A stretch of 64,000 bases of DNA. It comes from JAGVPT01 sp964439265. Lineage in GTDB: Bacteria > Bacteroidota > Ignavibacteria > UBA10030 > UBA8401. The notes under the pieces are model-generated. The model was not told the DNA's origin, did not search any database, and saw nothing but the letters and a program-made list of their open reading frames with translations. Numbering within the stretch: the first letter of the stretch is position 1; every line of letters begins with the position of its first letter. The stretch is taken from positions 6,785-70,784 of the forward strand of contig CAYTOA010000019.1 in assembly GCA_964439265.1 (NCBI GenBank), in the 5' to 3' direction. This document shows, piece by piece, positions 15,736-24,499 of the stretch. The position numbers were made by a program, and so were the translations under genes.

Positions 15736-17847
15736 GTGAGCCAGCATCCCATACAAAAAGAATACGCATCCAACGCCGTGAGGACCGTCGCACTGATCGG
15801 TCACGGCGGCTCGGGGAAAACATCCTTCGCCGAAGCCGCCCTCTTCGCTACGGGGTCCACCAACCGCCAGGGAAAAGTCGATGACGGCACCTCAGTTTCA
15901 GATTACCATCCGGACGAAATAGAACGTCACATCTCCATTAATACCGCACTTCTCGTTACCGATATCGACGGAACAAAGCTGAATATTCTGGACACTCCCG
16001 GTTATACCGACTTCACCGGTGAAGTAAAATCGGCGCTCCGGGTATCCGATGCCGCGGTCGTTTTTATCAAAGCGTTCGAGGGAGTTGAAGTCGGAACAGA
16101 GATCGTGTGGAAATATGTCGAAGAGTATTCTCTCCCGTCCCTTTTCGTCATAACGAAAGTTGACCACGATAATATCGACTTCGAACGCACCGTCGCCGCG
16201 ATCAAAGAACGATGCTCGAACGACGCGGTCCTTGTCACGATTCCGGCAAGCACCGGGCCGGGCATCACCGGAGTGATTGACGTCCTGAGCATGAAGCTGT
16301 TGAAGTTCGTTCCGTCCACAAACGGAAAATACACCGAAGAACCCATCCCGGCAGAGCTGCAGGAGCGCGCGGCGCATCTTCACGAGGAACTGATAGAAAA
16401 AATCGCCGAGTCCGACGAAGCGCTTCTGAACAAGTTCTTCGAGAACGGAACCCTCTCGGAAGACGACGTGCGCATCGGGTTGAGGAGAGGAATCGTGGAA
16501 CGGAAGGTTTTCCCGGTCTTTTCCGCCGCACCGGTGCTCAATATCGGAGCGCTCAACATCCTGAATTTCATCGTAAAGTATTGCCCTGCGCCGGTCGAGC
16601 GCGGCACGGTCAAAGGTATTGAACCGGCAAGCAAGAAGGAGATCGACGTCAAGATCGACTCTGCGGCCGGACCGTCGATGCTCATTTTCAAAACAGTTTC
16701 GGAACCGCATGTCGGCGAGCTTTCGTTTTTTAAAGTCATGACGGGTTCCATCACCGCGGGGATCGACCTGCTGAACGAAACCAACAGCAAGTCCGAACGC
16801 CTTGGCCAGATCTTCGTGATGAACGGGCGGGAGCGAAAGGAAGTGACAAAACTCAACGCCGGGGACCTGGGCGCGGTCGTGAAGCTGAAGGATACGCATA
16901 CCAACAATACGTTGAGCGCGAAGACTTTTCCGGTCGTCTATCTCCCCGTCGTATTTCCGGACCCGGTGATCGCCAACGCGATCCTCCCGAAGACGAAGGG
17001 CGAAGAAGACAAGATCGGCTCCGGACTCCATTCGCTCCATGAAGAAGACCCGACCTTCATCGTTCACTACGACCCGGAAACGAAACAGACGGTGATCCAG
17101 GGGCAGGGCGAATTGCATCTGGCGATCATCATCAAGCGGCTCAAGGAAAAATTCGGCGTGGACGTCGATGTGGTCGAACCGCGCATTCCGTACAAGGAAA
17201 CGATCAAGGGAACTGTTCCCGACGCAGAATATAAACACAAGAAACAATCGGGGGGACGCGGACAGTACGGCCACGTTCATCTGAAGATCGAACCGACTCA
17301 GCGCGGCACAGGGTTCGCGTTCGAAGATGCGATCGTGGGCGGTGTTGTTCCCGGCAGGTTTGTTCCCGCCGTTGAAAAAGGAATCGTTGAAGCACTGACG
17401 AGCGGCGTTATTGCGGGCTACCAGGTCGTCGATGTGAAAGCGACGCTCCACTACGGCTCGTACCACGATGTCGATTCCGACGATATGTCGTTCAAGATCG
17501 CCGGGAGAATGGCGTTTCGCAAGGGATTCAAAGAAGCGCGGCCGATCCTGCTGGAACCGCTCTACGAAGTCGAGGTGCTGGTCCCGGAGGAACATATGGG
17601 CGATGTCATGGGGGATCTGTCGAGCCGCCGCGGGAAGATTCTCGGTATGGATTCGGACAGCACCCACCAAATTATTCGCGCGCTCGTTCCGTTGAAGGAA
17701 CTGTACCGGTACTCCACGACACTTCGTTCAATGACGCAGGGGCGGGGCATTCACAAGCAAAAGTTCTCGCATTATGAAGAAGTTCCTCACGAGGTGGCGG
17801 AGAAGATCATTGTCGAGTACGAAAAGTCGAAGCAGGCGGAGGAGTAG
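15736..17847 (+). CDS. EF-G-like translational GTPase (EF-G-2 type)
   Basis: A 703-residue protein with all EF-G domains: G domain, beta-barrel (about 300-385), domain III (about 400-475), domain IV (about 480-600) and domain V. The P-loop is GHGGSGKTS (22-30). The G3 motif reads DTPGYTDF, with Tyr90 where canonical EF-G has the catalytic His, and G4 reads TKVD (140-143) instead of NKxD. Switch 1 (DYHPDEIERHISI) is also unlike the EQERGITI of canonical EF-G. These traits fit the EF-G-2 or FusA2-like group, not the essential fusA. The start is GTG at 15736 with an AAGGAG Shine-Dalgarno. No str-operon genes are nearby. Confidence 0.9.
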   Translation: MSQHPIQKEYASNAVRTVALIGHGGSGKTSFAEAALFATGSTNRQGKVDDGTSVSDYHPDEIERHISINTALLVTDIDGTKLNILDTPGYTDFTGEVKSALRVSDAAVVFIKAFEGVEVGTEIVWKYVEEYSLPSLFVITKVDHDNIDFERTVAAIKERCSNDAVLVTIPASTGPGITGVIDVLSMKLLKFVPSTNGKYTEEPIPAELQERAAHLHEELIEKIAESDEALLNKFFENGTLSEDDVRIGLRRGIVERKVFPVFSAAPVLNIGALNILNFIVKYCPAPVERGTVKGIEPASKKEIDVKIDSAAGPSMLIFKTVSEPHVGELSFFKVMTGSITAGIDLLNETNSKSERLGQIFVMNGRERKEVTKLNAGDLGAVVKLKDTHTNNTLSAKTFPVVYLPVVFPDPVIANAILPKTKGEEDKIGSGLHSLHEEDPTFIVHYDPETKQTVIQGQGELHLAIIIKRLKEKFGVDVDVVEPRIPYKETIKGTVPDAEYKHKKQSGGRGQYGHVHLKIEPTQRGTGFAFEDAIVGGVVPGRFVPAVEKGIVEALTSGVIAGYQVVDVKATLHYGSYHDVDSDDMSFKIAGRMAFRKGFKEARPILLEPLYEVEVLVPEEHMGDVMGDLSSRRGKILGMDSDSTHQIIRALVPLKELYRYSTTLRSMTQGRGIHKQKFSHYEEVPHEVAEKIIVEYEKSKQAEE

Positions 17848-17903
17848 ATTTGAAACGTTCTTCTTAGCGTGAGGCGTGTTGTTATTTTTGCTCTCTTATA
17901 TCG

Positions 17904-17938
17904 AAAGGTCGTGTCTGATATATTCACGGCCTTTTTTA
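17904..17938 (+). terminator. Rho-independent terminator
   Basis: AAAGGTCGTG (17904-17913) pairs with CACGGCCTTT (17925-17934), followed by a T run. It separates the EF-G-like gene from the glycan locus. Confidence 0.82.
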
Positions 17939-18098
17939 TTTTGAGATTTTGATGTAGCAAGCGAATGCACCTTCTCCCGAATTTGTGGAACAAGTGTGCT
18001 GTGTTTGGTATATTCGAGTATCATATTCGGACGCTTGATGTCATGATGCGGGAAAGAAAGTTGGGGGTCGCTAATGTCTGTATCGAACTTGTTTCTCC

Positions 18099-19577
18099 AT
18101 GACCGATGCCTTAACTCTAAAACAGAAGACGTTATCCGGGTTGAAGTGGAGTTTCCTTGATAATTTTATCAATCAAGGAGCGCAGTTCATCGCCGGAATA
18201 ATTCTTGCTCGCCTTTTGAGCCCGAAAGAGTTCGGGTTAGTAGGAATGATAGCGATCTTTACGGCGATATCGATCGCCTTTATCGACAGCGGTTTTAGTC
18301 AAGCCTTGGTAAGGAAAAATGACTGCACAGGTGAAGATTACAGCACCGTATTTTTCTATAATCTGGCCGCAGGGATATGTTTCTATGTGGCTTTGTTTTT
18401 TCTTTCCGGTACCATCGGGGATTTTTACAGAGAGCCTATTGTACCGCTGCTTCTTAAGGTATTAGCGATAGACGTTGTCATCAGAAGCTTCTGTGTCGTC
18501 CAGCAAACGATTTTAGTAAAGAACATCAATTTTAAGCTTCAAACGAATATATCACTAGTGTCCTCGGTCGTATCGGGCATCATCGGCATTGCGATGGCAT
18601 ATTCGGGCTGGGGTGTTTGGAGTCTGGTGTGGAAGACTATTTCGCAAAGTATTGTAACGGCGGGGCTTTTGTGGTTGTGGAATGACTGGAGACCTGGCTT
18701 CGTTTTTAATCATCAGTCCTTTCATTCTATGTTTGGCTTTAGCTCAAAGCTGCTGGCATCCGGGCTTATCGATACATTCTTTACAAATATCTATTACCTT
18801 GTTATCGGCAGGATTTATTCCGCGACAGAACTCGGATATTATACGAAGGCTGATCAATTCAAGAATTATCCGTCCCAAGATATTAACGGAATGATCCAGC
18901 GCGTGAGTTACCCGGTACTGGCAAGCATACAGGACGATCCTGTGAGGCTTAAACGAGGATACAAGGGCCTTATTAAAAATGTCATGTTCATATCATTTGT
19001 CCTCATGATAGGTTTGTCGTCGATAGCGAAACCGATGGTCATGACACTTATCGGTGAAAAATGGATTCCCTTAGTTCCATATCTGCAGCTCTTATGTTTT
19101 AGCGGCATGTTCTATCCATTGCAATCTCTGAATCTTAATATGCTGAAGGTAAAGGGAAAGTCATCGCTGTATCTGAAGCTTGAGATAATAAAAAAAATAT
19201 TGACGGTCCCGACGGTTCTTATCGGCATTTTTTGGGGTATCAAGGTGATGCTTCTCGGGATGATCGTCAATGCCCTTACGTCCTATTTCCTCAACAGTTA
19301 CTGGTCTGGGAAGCTGATCGATTATTCGATGAGAGAACAGGTGCTCGATATTTTTCCATCGCTGTGCGTAGCGTGCGTCATGGGGATCTTTGTAGCTGCT
19401 GCCGGCTGGCTCTTAAGCGCCCAGCAGCCCATCCTTATCCTCTTAGTCCAAATTGTCCTGGGAAGTCTTATCGTCATTTGTATCGGTCAAGTTGTGAAGT
19501 TAGACGTCTATTTGGAATTACGTGACATTTTAAAGAATTCTGTTTTTAACAGAACACCTGTCCTTTCAGAGAAATGA
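18099..19577 (+). CDS. Wzx-type oligosaccharide flippase (MOP superfamily)
   Basis: A 492-residue protein with about 12-14 hydrophobic helices, matching WzxC-like members of the MOP flippase superfamily that move lipid-linked glycans to the periplasmic face. The N-terminal ALTLKQKTLSGLKWSFLDN followed by ARLLSPKEFGLVGMIAIF is characteristic. It is the first gene of the glycan locus, and its stop overlaps the start of the aminotransferase gene (ATGA). The cargo is presumably the glycan built by the genes downstream. No separate polymerase (Wzy) was identified with certainty. Confidence 0.9.
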   Translation: MTDALTLKQKTLSGLKWSFLDNFINQGAQFIAGIILARLLSPKEFGLVGMIAIFTAISIAFIDSGFSQALVRKNDCTGEDYSTVFFYNLAAGICFYVALFFLSGTIGDFYREPIVPLLLKVLAIDVVIRSFCVVQQTILVKNINFKLQTNISLVSSVVSGIIGIAMAYSGWGVWSLVWKTISQSIVTAGLLWLWNDWRPGFVFNHQSFHSMFGFSSKLLASGLIDTFFTNIYYLVIGRIYSATELGYYTKADQFKNYPSQDINGMIQRVSYPVLASIQDDPVRLKRGYKGLIKNVMFISFVLMIGLSSIAKPMVMTLIGEKWIPLVPYLQLLCFSGMFYPLQSLNLNMLKVKGKSSLYLKLEIIKKILTVPTVLIGIFWGIKVMLLGMIVNALTSYFLNSYWSGKLIDYSMREQVLDIFPSLCVACVMGIFVAAAGWLLSAQQPILILLVQIVLGSLIVICIGQVVKLDVYLELRDILKNSVFNRTPVLSEK

Positions 19578-20707
19578 AGAGTTTACTAAAACCCGTTTAC
19601 GTCACACAGCCTTTTCTTCCGCCGCTTGAGGAGTTTCTGCCGTATCTGGAAGCTATTTGGGAACGGAAAATATTGACAAACAACGGCCATTACCATCAGG
19701 AATTGGAAAGGGCCCTCTGTGACTATCTCGGCGTGAAGTATATCTCGCTTTTTGCAAACGGCACGCTCGCTCTTGTGACTGCACTGCAGGCATTGCGCAT
19801 ATCGGGAGAAGTAATCACGACGCCATTTAGTTTTGTTGCAACGACCCACGCCCTCTGGTGGAATAATATAAAGCCCGTCTTTGTTGATATTGAACCCGTG
19901 ACATTCAATCTGGACCCGGCGAAAATTCAAGCGGCAATAACGCCGAAGACAACTGCTATCCTTCCTGTGCACATTTATGGGAATCCATGCAATGTCGGAC
20001 GCATCGGTGAAATCGCCGCAACGAATGGACTACGCGTCATTTATGATGCATGCCATGCGTTTGGCGTCGGCATAAACGGGGAAAGCGTTCTTAATTTTGG
20101 AGACCTTTCGGTATTGAGTTTTCACGCCACCAAAGTGTACACGACTTTTGAAGGGGGCGCCATTGTGTGCCATGATGAGGGGATGAAAAAACGCATCGAT
20201 AAATTAAAGAACTTCGGCTTTGCCGGTGAGACGACGGTGATCGCTCCCGGCATCAACGCAAAAATGAATGAGTTTCAAGCGGCGTTAGGTTTGTTGCAGC
20301 TGAAATATATTGAGAAGACCATTGAAAAAAGGAAAGCCCTTACTGAACGGTACCGGTGTGAATTGCACGGCATCCCTGGAATTGCATTCATGGGCGATAT
20401 GCCGGGAGTTAAACACTCGTACACTCATTTTCCAATTTTCATCGACGAAAAGATGTACGGCAAATCGAGAGATATGGTGTATGAAGAACTAAAGAATTTC
20501 AACATCTTCCCGCGGCGGTATTTCTATCCGTTAATAAGTCATTTCCCGCCGTACAATGAATTAGAATCGGCGGCCCCGGAAAAAATGCCTGTCGCCGAAA
20601 GTGCTGCGGAGAAGGTCCTTTGTTTGCCTCTCTACGACGGCCTCGAGAGCGACGAACAGGATGCCGTCATTCACATCATTAAACAATACGCTATGCGGTT
20701 GAAGTGA
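19574..20707 (+). CDS. DegT/DnrJ/EryC1-family sugar aminotransferase
   Basis: A PLP enzyme that installs an amino group on a nucleotide-linked keto sugar. The internal aldimine lysine is K187 in LSFHATKVYTT, and the cofactor-binding YDACHAFG (D158, H161) is intact. At 377 residues it resembles FdtB or VioA types that make dTDP-3- or 4-amino-6-deoxy sugars. The sugar dehydratase that would supply its substrate is not in this window. Translation is probably coupled to the flippase by the ATGA overlap. Confidence 0.9.
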   Translation: MKSLLKPVYVTQPFLPPLEEFLPYLEAIWERKILTNNGHYHQELERALCDYLGVKYISLFANGTLALVTALQALRISGEVITTPFSFVATTHALWWNNIKPVFVDIEPVTFNLDPAKIQAAITPKTTAILPVHIYGNPCNVGRIGEIAATNGLRVIYDACHAFGVGINGESVLNFGDLSVLSFHATKVYTTFEGGAIVCHDEGMKKRIDKLKNFGFAGETTVIAPGINAKMNEFQAALGLLQLKYIEKTIEKRKALTERYRCELHGIPGIAFMGDMPGVKHSYTHFPIFIDEKMYGKSRDMVYEELKNFNIFPRRYFYPLISHFPPYNELESAAPEKMPVAESAAEKVLCLPLYDGLESDEQDAVIHIIKQYAMRLK

Positions 20708-20753
20708 ATGCACCGGAATTGGCGAGGCGAAATCAGCCGGAAATCTTCTGCAC

Positions 20754-21761
20754 ATGAACATCTTATTAACTTCTGTCGGCAGACGGAGGTATATCGTAGA
20801 ATATTTTAAAGAAGCATTGAAAGGGAGCGGCAAAATCCATGTCTCCAATAGTGTCTATACAATGGCAATGGAAACAGCCGATTCTTTTCTCATCACTCCT
20901 CTTATCTACGACGAAAAGTACATCCCAGCATTGTTGAACTACTGCGCGGACAATGAAATAAATGCGGTACTTTCATTATTCGATCTAGATTTACCGGTAC
21001 TGGCGAAAAACAGAGAGCTCTTTGCGTGCCAAGGGACGAAGGTCATTCTCGCACCCGAGGAATCGGTAACACTATGCAACGATAAGTGGAAAACGTCTTT
21101 ATTCCTTATCGAAAATAACATTGCAACGCCACGAACATACCTGACTCTGGAGAATGCACTGACAGGCTTGAGAACCGGCGAAGTATCGTTCCCATTGATC
21201 ATCAAACCGCGGTGGGGTATGGCTTCGTTAGGAATATATTGCGCGGAAAATGAACAAGAATTGATGGTGCTGTACGACAAATCAAAAAGAGAAATATTTA
21301 GTTCTTATCTCCAGTATGAATCTCAACAGGCACCGAACGATGCCGTTTTGATACAGCAAAAGCTCAACGGGCAGGAGCATGGTCTTGACGTCTTGAATGA
21401 TTTGGACGGTACTTACGTTCGAACCTACGCCAAGAAGAAGATCGCCATGAGAGCAGGCGAAACAGATATTGGCGAGACTGTCGGGAGTGCTGAGTTCGAG
21501 GGAATCGCGCGAGTGCTGAGCAAGAAAATCCGGCACGAAGGAATACTCTCTGTCGATTGTTTTGTCGATCGAAAAGGCGTTTCCGTTACGGAGTTGAATT
21601 GCAGAATCTCAGGCCATTACCCGCTCAGTCATCTCGCAGGAGTGAACGTCCCGAAACAAATTGTGGAATGGTTACATCATAAGCCGACAAATGAGAGTTT
21701 GCTGCAGTTTAAAGAGGGGCTCGTCATTGCAAAAGATTTAGTTCCGCGAATCATGAAATGA
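20754..21761 (+). CDS. ATP-grasp family carboxylate-amine ligase
   Basis: A 335-residue ATP-grasp enzyme related to CarB-like or PylC-like proteins, which join a carboxylate to an amine through an acyl phosphate. The N-terminal MNILLTSVGRRRYIVEYF preATP fold, the FPLIIKPRWGMASLGI nucleotide-binding segment (about residues 146-163) and the metal-binding region VTELNCRISGHYP near the C-terminus are visible. It lies between an aminotransferase and an acyltransferase. I infer that it may attach an acid or amino acid to an amino sugar; the substrate is unknown. Confidence 0.82.
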   Translation: MNILLTSVGRRRYIVEYFKEALKGSGKIHVSNSVYTMAMETADSFLITPLIYDEKYIPALLNYCADNEINAVLSLFDLDLPVLAKNRELFACQGTKVILAPEESVTLCNDKWKTSLFLIENNIATPRTYLTLENALTGLRTGEVSFPLIIKPRWGMASLGIYCAENEQELMVLYDKSKREIFSSYLQYESQQAPNDAVLIQQKLNGQEHGLDVLNDLDGTYVRTYAKKKIAMRAGETDIGETVGSAEFEGIARVLSKKIRHEGILSVDCFVDRKGVSVTELNCRISGHYPLSHLAGVNVPKQIVEWLHHKPTNESLLQFKEGLVIAKDLVPRIMK

Positions 21762-21879
21762 AATGTATTGCCGGCGATGAGCCTGCATCGGAAAAATATA
21801 TGTGCGCTCACGCCCGGCTGGCGGCAGTCCTGAGTATATCAGGAGCTCCAAATCCGATCTAATAAAACGAGAAAAAATT

Positions 21880-22533
21880 GTGAGAGACACTCTTAAAAAG
21901 AAACTTATCATCCTGGGGGCAGGAGGATTCGCCGAAGAAGCACTCGACCTTGCGACATCGACGGGGCTTTATGACGTTGTAAGTTTTGTTGAAGGAATAG
22001 AGCGCGGGAGATGCGGAGAACGAATTTCAGGGATTCCAATTATTTGGATCGACGAGCTGACGAACGTTGACCGGTCTCATGTGCTCCTGTGTGCCGTCGG
22101 GTCTCCCAAAAGGCGGAAGTTTATTGAAGCCGCCGGAAAGTTCGGGATGGAATTTACCAATATCGTTCATCCCGCATCACAAGTCTCGGGCACGGTTCTG
22201 ATGGGGAAGGGAGTTCTGGTGAGCGTCGGTGTGATTCTTGCGGCCGGCTGCGAAATAGGCGCTCATGTTATCATTAACCGCGCGGCCGTCGTGGGGCACC
22301 ATGTGGTTGTCGGGGACTGCGCAACGATTTCGCCCGGAGCCAATATTGGAGGAGGGGCTCGAATCGGCCGGAGCTCTTATATTGGAATGGGAGCAATTAT
22401 TCTTGACCATATCACGGTTGGCCAAAACTCGATCGTCGGTGCGGGGGCGGTCGTGACCAAAGACGTTCCGGATAATGTACAGGTGCTGGGGATCCCCGCT
22501 CGTGTAACAAAACAACTTACGGAGGATATGTAA
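21880..22533 (+). CDS. NeuD/PglD-type hexapeptide acyltransferase
   Basis: An N-terminal Rossmann-like half (KKLIILGAGGFAEEALDLA) is followed by about six left-handed beta-helix hexapeptide repeats (such as VVGHHVVVGDCATISPGANI) and the terminal VPDNVQVLGIPARV. This is the NeuD/PglD family, which transfers acetyl or other acyl groups from acyl-CoA to amino sugars. I choose the GTG at 21880, giving 217 residues. The frame extends to 21802, but the added residues look noncoding. Its TAA overlaps the ATG of the next gene by one base. Confidence 0.88.
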   Translation: MRDTLKKKLIILGAGGFAEEALDLATSTGLYDVVSFVEGIERGRCGERISGIPIIWIDELTNVDRSHVLLCAVGSPKRRKFIEAAGKFGMEFTNIVHPASQVSGTVLMGKGVLVSVGVILAAGCEIGAHVIINRAAVVGHHVVVGDCATISPGANIGGGARIGRSSYIGMGAIILDHITVGQNSIVGAGAVVTKDVPDNVQVLGIPARVTKQLTEDM

Positions 22534-23375
22534 TGGCACTGCATGACAAACTCATAATCAATGTTGCGCTCACCGGCATAGTTCCGATGAAACAGGATAA
22601 TCCCGCTGTCCCGATCTCGCCCGACGAGATCGGGAACGACGTTAAACGCTGCGCCGATCTTGGAGCATCGATGTTCCATATTCACGCGCGTAATCCGGAC
22701 GGAACACCGACGTACCGGATCGAAGTGTTCGAGGAAATTATTGAAAAGATCAGATCCCTGGTCAGCGACTGCATTCTCTGTGTCACGACGAGCGGCCGGG
22801 TTTATAATGAACTCGCGAAGCGCTCCGAAGTGCTCGGCCTCTCCGGCAAGCTAAAGCCCGAGATGGCTTCCCTCACGTTGGGATCGATGAATTTTCCGAA
22901 AGAAGCATCGGTCAATTCGCCGACGATGATACAGTCGCTGGCTGCAAAAATGAATGAATGCGGAATCGTGCCGGAGCAAGAGCTATTCGAAATGGGGATG
23001 GTCGATTATTCGAAGTTCCTGTTGGAGAAGGGGGTCATCAAGCCTCCTCTATACTATAATCTTCTCCTCGGTTCTCTCGGAACGATTCAAGCCACTCCTC
23101 TTAACCTGGCAATGATGGTCAATTCTTTGCCGCAAGGAGCGACGTGGGCAGCTGCAGGAATCGGGAGGTACCAATTCAGCATGAATGCCTTGGCTATTGC
23201 CATGGGTGGAAATGTACGAACAGGGCTTGAAGATTCAATCTATATGGATACGGAAAAAAAATATCCCGCGACCAATCCGGACCTTGTCCAACGATTGGTC
23301 GGCGTAGCACGCGCGGTCGGGCGCGAACCTGCTTCTCCTGCCGAGGCACGGGCCATAATCGGTTTAAAGCAGTAA
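22533..23375 (+). CDS. BKACE-family beta-keto acid cleavage enzyme (DUF849)
   Basis: A 280-residue TIM-barrel zinc enzyme of the family that condenses a beta-keto acid with acetyl-CoA to give acetoacetate and a new acyl-CoA. The zinc ligands H49 and H51 (MFHIHARN) and E233 (GLEDS) match His46, His48 and Glu230 of the characterised 3-keto-5-aminohexanoate cleavage enzyme with a constant offset. The position of that enzyme's amine-binding Glu14, as I recall it, is Val17 here, so the natural substrate is probably different. Such an enzyme inside a glycan operon is unusual. It overlaps the NeuD-type gene by one base, so its acyl-CoA product may feed that acyltransferase. Confidence 0.88.
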   Translation: MALHDKLIINVALTGIVPMKQDNPAVPISPDEIGNDVKRCADLGASMFHIHARNPDGTPTYRIEVFEEIIEKIRSLVSDCILCVTTSGRVYNELAKRSEVLGLSGKLKPEMASLTLGSMNFPKEASVNSPTMIQSLAAKMNECGIVPEQELFEMGMVDYSKFLLEKGVIKPPLYYNLLLGSLGTIQATPLNLAMMVNSLPQGATWAAAGIGRYQFSMNALAIAMGGNVRTGLEDSIYMDTEKKYPATNPDLVQRLVGVARAVGREPASPAEARAIIGLKQ

Positions 23376-23485
23376 GCTCGTATTGTTCCATATTCTGTCT
23401 CCCAAGAGAATCACACTTTCGTTTCAATATGAAGATGTGAAAATGCTGTTTGTTCGCGAGCGATGTCTTAATTGGAGAATCCCTT

Positions 23486-24448
23486 TTGCTTTCGCAACTT
23501 AGAGTATCACAATCCATTCAAGGACTTTTGCGTTGTCCGATTTGCCGCGCTAAGATCACATTATCGCTTCAACAATGCGAATGCCGGAATTCCAGCTGCA
23601 GAGCTCGTTTCCCAATAATTGACGGAATACCGATACTGATCAACGAAAAATCAAGTGTGTTTAGCATCCAAGATTTTACTTCCGGTCGAGCGACATACTT
23701 TCCAATCTCAAAAAAGAATTGGAAGAGCGTCGTATGGCGGTTCGTTCCAAAAAGCGGTAAGAATATCAAAGCAAAAGAAAACTATATCAAGGTCGCCAAC
23801 ATGTTACCTCAGCGGCCAGAGCCCGCCAAAGTTTTAGTTATCGGTGGCAGCATACTGGGAGAAGGGATGGATTCGATTGTGCATAACTCATTCCAGCTAG
23901 TTGAGACAGATGTATCGATGGGTTCCCGCACATCGATAATTTCCGATGCCCACGACATTCCTTTTGAAAACGAGTCTTTTGATGCGGTCATTGTGCAGGC
24001 AGTACTTGAGCATGTCGTCGACCCATACCGCTGCGTTGAAGAAACCCATAGAGTCCTTAAAGAAAAAGGATTGGTTTATGCAGAAACACCGTTTATGCAA
24101 CAAGTCCATGGCGGACGATACGATTTCACTCGATTTACACACTTAGGACATCGGCGATTGTTCCGACATTTTGAAGAAATCGATAGTGGTGCAGTGTGCG
24201 GGCCAGGAATGGCGCTTGCGTGGTCGTATGAGTATTTTCTCACGAGTTTCTCTACGTCAAGAAAGCTTCGAAGACTACTTACTATTTTCGCGCGTCTAAC
24301 GTCCTTCTATTTTAAGTACTTGGACTCCTACTTGATCAACAAACCTGGCACACTCAATTCTGCCTCTGCATACTATTTCTTGGGTAGAAAAAGCAACTCT
24401 ATCTTAACAGATCGAGAACTGATTGGGTTGTTTAAAGGAGCGGATTAA
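23486..24448 (+). CDS. SAM methyltransferase with Trm112-like zinc ribbon
   Basis: The N-terminal 50 residues hold a Trm112-like zinc ribbon (CPICRAKI...CECRNSSC...FPIIDGIPIL). A class I SAM methyltransferase domain follows, with a motif I variant VLVIGGSILGEG and the downstream FDAVIVQAVLEHV of the Methyltransf_11 type. I choose the TTG at 23486 because GGAGA lies 7 bases upstream; the frame is also open from a TTG at 23450. The gene probably methylates a sugar or lipid-linked intermediate of the locus. Its codons look more AT-rich than those of its neighbours. Confidence 0.78.
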   Translation: MLSQLRVSQSIQGLLRCPICRAKITLSLQQCECRNSSCRARFPIIDGIPILINEKSSVFSIQDFTSGRATYFPISKKNWKSVVWRFVPKSGKNIKAKENYIKVANMLPQRPEPAKVLVIGGSILGEGMDSIVHNSFQLVETDVSMGSRTSIISDAHDIPFENESFDAVIVQAVLEHVVDPYRCVEETHRVLKEKGLVYAETPFMQQVHGGRYDFTRFTHLGHRRLFRHFEEIDSGAVCGPGMALAWSYEYFLTSFSTSRKLRRLLTIFARLTSFYFKYLDSYLINKPGTLNSASAYYFLGRKSNSILTDRELIGLFKGAD

Positions 24449-24466
24449 TGGTTTATGCATTTTATA

Positions 24467-24475
24467 GGGGGGGGG
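24467..24475 (+). repeat. Run of nine G in an intergenic position
   Basis: Nine consecutive G lie between the methyltransferase stop and the glycosyltransferase start at 24500. A short frame from an ATG at 24448 crosses the run. A TGA at 24488 in the glycosyltransferase frame prevents a translational fusion at any tract length. Confidence 0.85.
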
Positions 24476-24499
24476 CTAATAAGGATTTGAAAAATAAGA

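Noticed and set aside
15898..17670. A 590-codon open frame on the minus strand opposite the EF-G-like gene
   Set aside because: It is a shadow of the high-GC EF-G-like coding sequence; its composition is Arg/Phe/Asp-rich without domain resemblance.
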